A DNA stretch of 64,000 bases from Rotaria sordida (Eukaryota > Rotifera > Eurotatoria > Philodinida > Philodinidae): NCBI GenBank assembly GCA_905250125.1, contig CAJNOL010000056.1, forward strand, positions 69,381-133,380. The letters are read 5' to 3'. A program made the translations under genes and the position numbers. Positions 61,001-64,000 of this stretch are shown here, piece after piece. Every line of letters starts with the position of its first letter. Within the stretch, counting starts at the first letter, position 1. The notes below the pieces were generated by a model that saw only the letters and a list, made by a program, of their open reading frames with translations, did not search any database and was not told where the DNA came from.

Positions 61001-62109
61001 TCTAACTAAATTATCATCTAGATGAAAGCTTGATTTTTTTTCTTTATCATGTCGATCATCGAATGTTTCAACAAGAAAAGTTTGACAAAAAAAAAGCAAA
61101 CAAATAAACAAATTTATATTTATAATTTAAATAGATTTTTATTAATTGATTAGAATAAATATTAAGTTTGATATTTTCTATTAATGAGATGACAGAATTA
61201 TATTAAAAATTCTGTTCTAGTTATTTCTTTTTTATCATAATTATGATTAAGATCAAATAAGAAAGATATATTATAATTTTTATGATCAAATCATTAACAA
61301 ATCAATCTATTTTCTTATGCAAGAAGAATAACAATTGACGTTTGGCGTGTAGAAATCAATCAATGATGTTATCTGGAATCAATCTAGTTTAATATACTTC
61401 TCTTTTTTTGTGATGAAAAAAGCCTACATATGGTATATTTGTGGACTGGCAAATTTCAAAATATAGAGTTTGAATATCTTTTATTGTTAAATTTTAAATA
61501 ATTATTGAATTTTCTTCAATATTACAATGAAGACAGAATATAACCTTATTCGTAAAAAAAGAGACGTTCTATGTGACTGAAAGATGATGGTTAACTAAAA
61601 GTTGTTGAATTATAGAAGGTGTCTTAAAAGTTCACATGAATAATAGTTCCTAAATAATTCAAGTGATTTATATGTTCTTAGAAAATTAGTTCTGTATATT
61701 TTCAGACAAATGTCTGTACTTGTTTTGACATATATGCGTCAGACATAGACTGTACTGGATATGCTTTTCATGACTTTTGTAAAATCAATTTAGCGGTAAA
61801 TGAACAACAATACGAAAGATTTTGAAAATCGACAAAGTTCATGATGCTTGTAAAAATATGAGACTACTGCGTATTCGAATGGTTGCTAATAGCTTGTTTT
61901 ATTTTACGAACAACAATAAGCTGAATTATGACTTAAGATCTTCCAATGAAGAATCGAATTGAAGTTTTTAAATTTTGATATCAATTTTAGAAAAAATATC
62001 AATAACTAGGAGAACTCGATTTTTTTTGTTTTCTATGGTTTTTTTTTTATTACAAATTTAGTAGTTTTTGCTTAATAAATAATTTTAAACGACTCAGTAT
62101 TTAAGAGTA
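57593..62109. other. Long AT-rich region without convincing gene
   Basis: Strong purine/pyrimidine strand asymmetry with simple repeats (CTT/CTG/GTT near 58600-58700; a CAA run near 59189-59214; a TA run near 59460-59477). Frames at 58530-58949 and 59061-59453 are low-complexity. A minus-strand frame at 60848-61111 includes a non-repetitive stretch (HLDDNLVRGQHALFILEQC) that could be an exon of an unrecognised gene, with no clear splice sites. 5' leader exons of the Ca2+-ATPase might lie here. Confidence 0.35.
58059..58092. repeat. (CAT)n microsatellite
   Basis: About 11 CAT units; the His-rich open frame across it is a product of the repeat. Confidence 0.9.
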
Positions 62110-62158
62110 TAGGTGTGGGCTTTGATATCAGACAGCAGCATCCACATTTCACACTCAC
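62110..62158. repeat. TGTGGG-type hairpin (copy 9, degenerate)
   Basis: A short G arm (TAGGTGTGGGC), spacer of 19 bases, and C arm (ATCCACATTTCACACTCAC). Confidence 0.55.
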
Positions 62159-63304
62159 AAAATTTTTTATTTACTAGGCAAATATAATAGTTTACCAAGC
62201 ATTAAATTTTAATCTGACAGCTTGATTTATTTACTGATTATTTGTATATAATACTGAGCAGTTAATTTTTTTTTTTTTTTGGAATACTCTGTAGATAAAC
62301 ATCTGAAATGAAAAAATGCTTTCGTCTTGGTTCATTAATGTTAATATTAAACTATAATCCGATTATATCTTGAAAACAAATGTTTACTTGTACAGTTTAT
62401 AATATTGATCTGTCAATAGATCAATTTTTCCTGGTCTGAAATACCTGCAGACTAGACCAAGATCAATTGATGTTTCTAATTTTTTAAATGTATTTAATTG
62501 TGTTACTTTACATTAATGTATAATTTTAATTTCAGTTGTTCATTTAATCGATTTCTATAAAGATACGAATAAGAGATAAAAGAAAATGCAAAGGATAAGT
62601 GATACTTATAATAACAGACAAGAACATTTACAATTAACAATCAATTTTCATAATAGTACGAATGCAAAATTTTTGTTTTTGATCTAAACACATTCTTCTG
62701 TCAATTAATGTAAGTCCTAGAAGACTAAATTGACGTCGTTGACAACCTTGGACTGTATCCTACAAGTCTTCATTATCAAACGAGTTAAACAATGAAACAA
62801 TCGGAATTCCACGTTCGGGGTAAATTTACTCTTAATGTTACTATCTATTAAATGACTTGATAATAATTAATCAAGCATTGATGCAGATAATACACGGTGA
62901 AATAATTAAAGTCACTAACACATTACCTCGAGTCTTCTATTCTGTCTCTAAAGAAGTAATATTTTTTTCCTACGTTTAACAATATAATTTTTACAAAAGT
63001 CTTTTTATACTGGTTATGTTATTACGAAACATTTATTTGATTTTTCTACACTAGTACAATTAACAAAAAAAAAAAGTCTATATTCTATTACTAAAGAATA
63101 TTTCACAAAATAATAAAATATACTAAATCATGCAAAATACGATTAATTGATACTTCATAATAGAAACATTTTCTACAAGACAAAAGAATTCACTTATGAA
63201 ATACTATTATTTCATACGATCAAATAGCAAAAAAAAATTAGGTTTTTTGGTTTTTCGGTATGACCTTCAGGTTTACCTGTTTTATTGAATTTTCATTAGT
63301 GAAC
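62159..63304. other. Intergenic, no gene seen
   Basis: AT-rich. At 62395-62475 a weak inverted repeat pairs AGATCAATTTTTCCTGGTCT with AGACCAAGATCAATTGAT. No coding frame recognised. Confidence 0.3.
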
Positions 63305-63575
63305 ACCCTCCACATGCAGTGAACCACTATAAACAAAAAATTCGACAAATAAATGACGATACTATGGTCAAAATACTGAAAACCTAAGACAGCTTTGGCT
63401 CCTAGAGCTATGGTTTTTTCAGTATTTTGACGATAGCATTGTCATTTATTTGTCGAATTTAAAAAATGTTTTCTATGAAAATGATCAGTGAAGCGAACTC
63501 TATAAAGTTTGATAGATAAAAAATTTTCGGAGACTTTTTTGTTTATAGTAGTTAACTGCATGTGCATCTTCGAGT
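63305..63575. repeat. Foldback repeat
   Basis: The inner arms TCGACAAATAAATGACGATA and the reverse complement ending near 63462 (TGTCATTTATTTGTCGAA) pair over about 45 bp, including GTCAAAATACTGAAAA. Outer segments CACATGCAGTGAACCACTAT and TATAGTAGTTAACTGCATGTG pair as well, with about 75 extra bases on the right side. Confidence 0.6.
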
Positions 63576-64000
63576 ATACATCGGAAATTTTGAAAATTTT
63601 GACAATTCTCTGGTTCATTATCATTCTATCAATTTTCATTCATACTGCTAAACTTCATTTTCGACGAACTTTTATTTTGATATAAAATTTCATATTGATA
63701 TCATTTGTCATTGGAATTGTACTTCATAGTCAAAATGTTTTTGGCAATCCTGTAGATGAGAATTTATGATTAGATCATTATCCATAAGAGATATTTTATA
63801 TTTATTCAGTTATGAAAACAATCATATAGTTGACTAGTTGTCAAACGAGAAGAATGTAAATGAAAAATAACCAAACTTGATCAAAACAAAGATTGTTTTT
63901 CACATACCGTATATATGCATATCATTTAATTTTAAACATTATAGAAAATCTAAAAAATCAACTACTAGAAGTGCGAAGGTTTTATTGAAAATCAAAATCA

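Noticed and set aside
60848-61111. 87-codon minus-strand frame
   Set aside because: Part of it looks non-random, but no family or convincing splice sites were found.
5961-62158. Independent telomere-telomere fusion scars as the sole explanation for the TGTGGG hairpins
   Set aside because: The polarity fits, but the spacers of different copies resemble each other and arms are very short, which points to one dispersed element family. Kept only as an alternative.

Overview
The window looks like an AT-rich, compact animal genome, most probably a bdelloid rotifer. The reasons are introns of about 45-75 bp, TGTGGG-type telomere-like motifs (the telomere repeat reported for bdelloids), a secreted FG-GAP/VCBS propeller protein, a large P-loop GTPase with a C-terminal Cys/His region of a type frequent in bdelloids, and many DNA-transposon relics. 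The organism assignment is an inference; no rRNA or marker gene is present. Two assembly gaps occur (10 N at 17741, 100 N at 28677).

Layout. 1-1293: truncated DDE transposase (minus). 1838-4724: two-exon P-loop GTPase (minus). 7654-11859: 17-exon SLC5-type sodium:solute symporter (minus) with one predicted in-frame stop. 11975-14886: foldback element, an orphan membrane-protein exon, MITE-like and tandem repeats. 15610-19215: degenerate satellite of about 59 bp units. 19460-27804: a plus-strand FG-GAP/VCBS gene with a TATA promoter, a probable non-coding leader exon, a signal-peptide exon and a seven-repeat propeller exon, separated by multi-kb introns, one carrying a 1-kb hAT-like element. 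28878-34492: mobile-element graveyard, with a 1.57-kb foldback, a hAT transposase tail, a decayed unknown gene and a decayed intron-bearing Rep/SF3-helicase-like gene. 35686-36809: sterol C-24 methyltransferase-like gene (minus). 38777-39357: hAT pseudogene. 39886-40740 and 43609-44451: two divergent secreted Cys-rich, probably GPI-anchored LU/three-finger-like proteins, flanking a Mutator-like foldback. 44797-46328: a nearly perfect 1.5-kb palindrome with TA target duplication. 48941-56351: plasma-membrane Ca2+-ATPase (minus) with three alternative 3' coding exons. 56352-64000: no convincing gene.

The host genes do not form a pathway. They are single-copy-looking membrane or secreted proteins (symporter, Ca2+ pump, LU proteins, propeller protein) and metabolic or signalling genes, each standing alone.

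The main unexplained signal is a family of short hairpins, at about a dozen places, built of TGTGGG-like arms. The G-rich arm always precedes the C-rich arm, around a purine-rich spacer of similar sequence. Two of them sit exactly where hAT transposase genes are cut off.
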